Shown here: piece after piece, positions 7,064 to 7,720 of the stretch
Layout of the letters: every line of letters begins with the position of its first letter
Position numbering within the stretch: position 1 is the first letter of the stretch
Notes under the pieces: generated by a model
Seen by the model: the letters and a program-made list of their open reading frames with translations, nothing else
Database searches by the model: none
Told to the model about the DNA's origin: nothing
Translations under genes and position numbers: made by a program
DNA from: Chitinophagaceae bacterium
GTDB lineage: Bacteria > Bacteroidota > Bacteroidia > Chitinophagales > Chitinophagaceae
Direction of reading: 5' to 3'
Length of the DNA stretch: 7,720 nucleotides
NCBI GenBank assembly: GCA_947447815.1
Contig: CANFLJ010000086.1
Span: 1-7,720 of the forward strand

Positions 7064-7087
7064 ACAGTGGCACCGAAAATCCACTGT
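7064..7087. terminator. Hairpin in the convergent gap, possible bidirectional terminator
   Basis: ACAGTGG (7064-7070) pairs perfectly with CCACTGT (7081-7087) across a 10-base loop. It lies between the 3' ends of the rightward helical gene and the leftward toxin gene, where a shared terminator is expected. Neither side has a good run of T, so intrinsic termination would be weak; it could also be the remains of a small mobile element. Confidence 0.4.
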
Positions 7088-7113
7088 TGAATACTTATGA
7101 AAATTGTAGGGAA

Positions 7114-7440
7114 TTATGCTAAATCAGATAACAGAAGCTTTAGTTCATTATCTGTAATAGTCGATTGATCCGACTTGTCATAAATAGTTATGAGGTAAAT
7201 ATTTTCTTCATTAATTATAAAATGGGAAACAATTCTTGCACCACCACTTTTCCCTTTCCCTTTTGCAGTAATAGCCACTCTGATTTTGAAACAGTTATTA
7301 CCAATTCCAGTTCCTTGTGTAGGGTTTTCTTGTAATGAAGATATGAAGACTAGAAAATCTGTTTTAAAAGACGGGTATTTCTTGAGAATCTTCTTTAGTT
7401 GTTTATCAAAATTGGGGATTGTCAGAATTTTATAATTCAT
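7114..7440 (-). CDS. RelE/ParE-family toxin of a type II toxin-antitoxin pair
   Basis: A 108-residue protein resembling RelE/ParE-superfamily toxins, many of which cut mRNA at the ribosome. Features that fit are the N-terminal strand and basic helix (MNYKILTIPNFDKQLKKILK, 1-20), KKYPSF (20-25), the KIRVAI strand (52-57), the Lys/Gly-rich loop KGKGKSGGAR (60-69) and the C-terminal ITIYDKSD (84-91). The KGKGKSGGAR-plus-YDKS combination is typical of a RelE subgroup common in Bacteroidota and cyanobacteria. Candidate active residues are Lys60-Lys64, Arg69 and Tyr87, by analogy only. The gene follows the antitoxin gene with an 11-base overlap, which suggests translational coupling and supports the pairing. 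The reading frame is intact and of normal length, so the toxin may be functional. A HigB-like assignment is the main alternative. Confidence 0.82.
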   Translation of the reverse strand: MNYKILTIPNFDKQLKKILKKYPSFKTDFLVFISSLQENPTQGTGIGNNCFKIRVAITAKGKGKSGGARIVSHFIINEENIYLITIYDKSDQSTITDNELKLLLSDLA

Positions 7441-7636
7441 TCAACAGGTCCTCAATAGCCCTTGCATTTAATGTACCTTGTTTTACAAGTTTCATTTCAT
7501 TAACCGACTCTTTGATTTCTTTTATCAAATTTGCCTTCGAATCAGACAGCGGTTGCATCTTTATGTAAGGAATACTCTTAAGTACTTCCAAAACAGCAGG
7601 TGCTTTTTTATCAGGTATATCCAATAGCACTTTCAT
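7430..7636 (-). CDS. Small antitoxin partner of the RelE/ParE-family toxin
   Basis: A 68-residue protein encoded directly upstream of the toxin gene and overlapping it by 11 bases. It has an N-terminal strand (KVLLDIPD, 2-9), a short helix (APAVLEVLKSI, 12-22), a charged central helix (KANLIKEIKESVNEMKLVKQG, split at about 34-54) and a C-terminal AIEDLLNEL ending. This layout matches small Bacteroidota antitoxins that pair with RelE toxins, in which the C-terminal part usually wraps the toxin. No classical DNA-binding fold such as helix-turn-helix is evident, although the N-terminal strand could form part of a dimer. The assignment rests mainly on position and general resemblance. It is the first gene of the pair, so its translation precedes and probably couples to that of the toxin. 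Confidence 0.75.
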   Translation of the reverse strand: MKVLLDIPDKKAPAVLEVLKSIPYIKMQPLSDSKANLIKEIKESVNEMKLVKQGTLNARAIEDLLNEL

Positions 7637-7657
7637 GGTAATATTTTTAAATGCGGT

Positions 7658-7675
7658 AGTATATAAAATTATACT
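7658..7675. promoter_or_regulatory. Palindromic candidate operator of the toxin-antitoxin pair
   Basis: AGTATA and TATACT form a perfect six-base inverted repeat with a six-base centre, 22 bases upstream of the antitoxin ATG. It starts just downstream of the predicted transcript start from the element at 7683-7690, a place where bound antitoxin or toxin-antitoxin complex would block transcription. Autoregulation through such palindromes is normal for type II pairs. AT-rich DNA makes chance palindromes fairly likely. Confidence 0.45.
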
Positions 7676-7682
7676 TTCAACG

Positions 7683-7712
7683 TAAAGATAGCAGGTTTTT
7701 ATTTTGGAAAAA
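7683..7712 (-). promoter_or_regulatory. Candidate promoter of the toxin-antitoxin pair
   Basis: On the minus strand TATCTTTA (7690-7683) differs from the Bacteroidota -7 element TAnnTTTG only at the last base. A T-run (7712-7708) lies 17 bases upstream, near where the -33 element is expected, although the TTTG form itself is absent. Transcription would start near 7676, giving the antitoxin mRNA a leader of about 40 bases. Confidence 0.4.
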
Positions 7713-7720
7713 CATTTACC

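Overview
The window looks like chromosomal DNA of a Bacteroidota bacterium, probably in or near the Chitinophagales/Sphingobacteriia; the class-level guess is weak. The reasons are AT-rich DNA, genes with almost no Shine-Dalgarno sequences, a short LeuA of the Bacteroidota type, a long helical protein of a kind I know mainly from Bacteroidota, and promoter-like TAnnTTTG elements. I could not run any database search.

Layout. Positions 1-5273 form a minus-strand branched-chain amino acid cluster. In transcription order it reads leuA (2-isopropylmalate synthase), a small DinB-like putative metalloprotein, ilvD (dihydroxy-acid dehydratase) and ilvB (acetolactate synthase large subunit). ilvB runs off the left edge and lacks only its last residues. 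Gaps of 58-89 bases and a shared strand suggest one operon, which probably continues to the left with ilvN, ilvC or leuBCD; those genes are not visible. IlvB makes acetolactate or acetohydroxybutyrate. IlvD dehydrates the later dihydroxy acids to the keto acids of valine and isoleucine. LeuA draws off 2-ketoisovalerate toward leucine.

Positions 5274-5459 are a divergent intergenic region with a 7-bp dyad. From it a 514-residue helical, TPR-like protein of unknown function is transcribed rightward (5460-7004). A convergent gap (7005-7113) with a hairpin separates it from a minus-strand RelE/ParE-type toxin-antitoxin pair (7114-7636). The antitoxin gene comes first, the two genes overlap by 11 bases, and a near-perfect palindrome lies just downstream of a candidate promoter.

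The most unusual signal is a family of short arrays built on an 8-base period, with consensus near T-A/G-A-T-N-T/A-G-C/A. Three arrays, each 39 bases (four units plus seven bases), occupy gene boundaries. One starts on the leuA stop codon, one ends over the start codon of the DinB-like gene, and one lies five bases after the stop codon of the helical gene. No insertion sequence, CRISPR array, tRNA or rRNA was seen.
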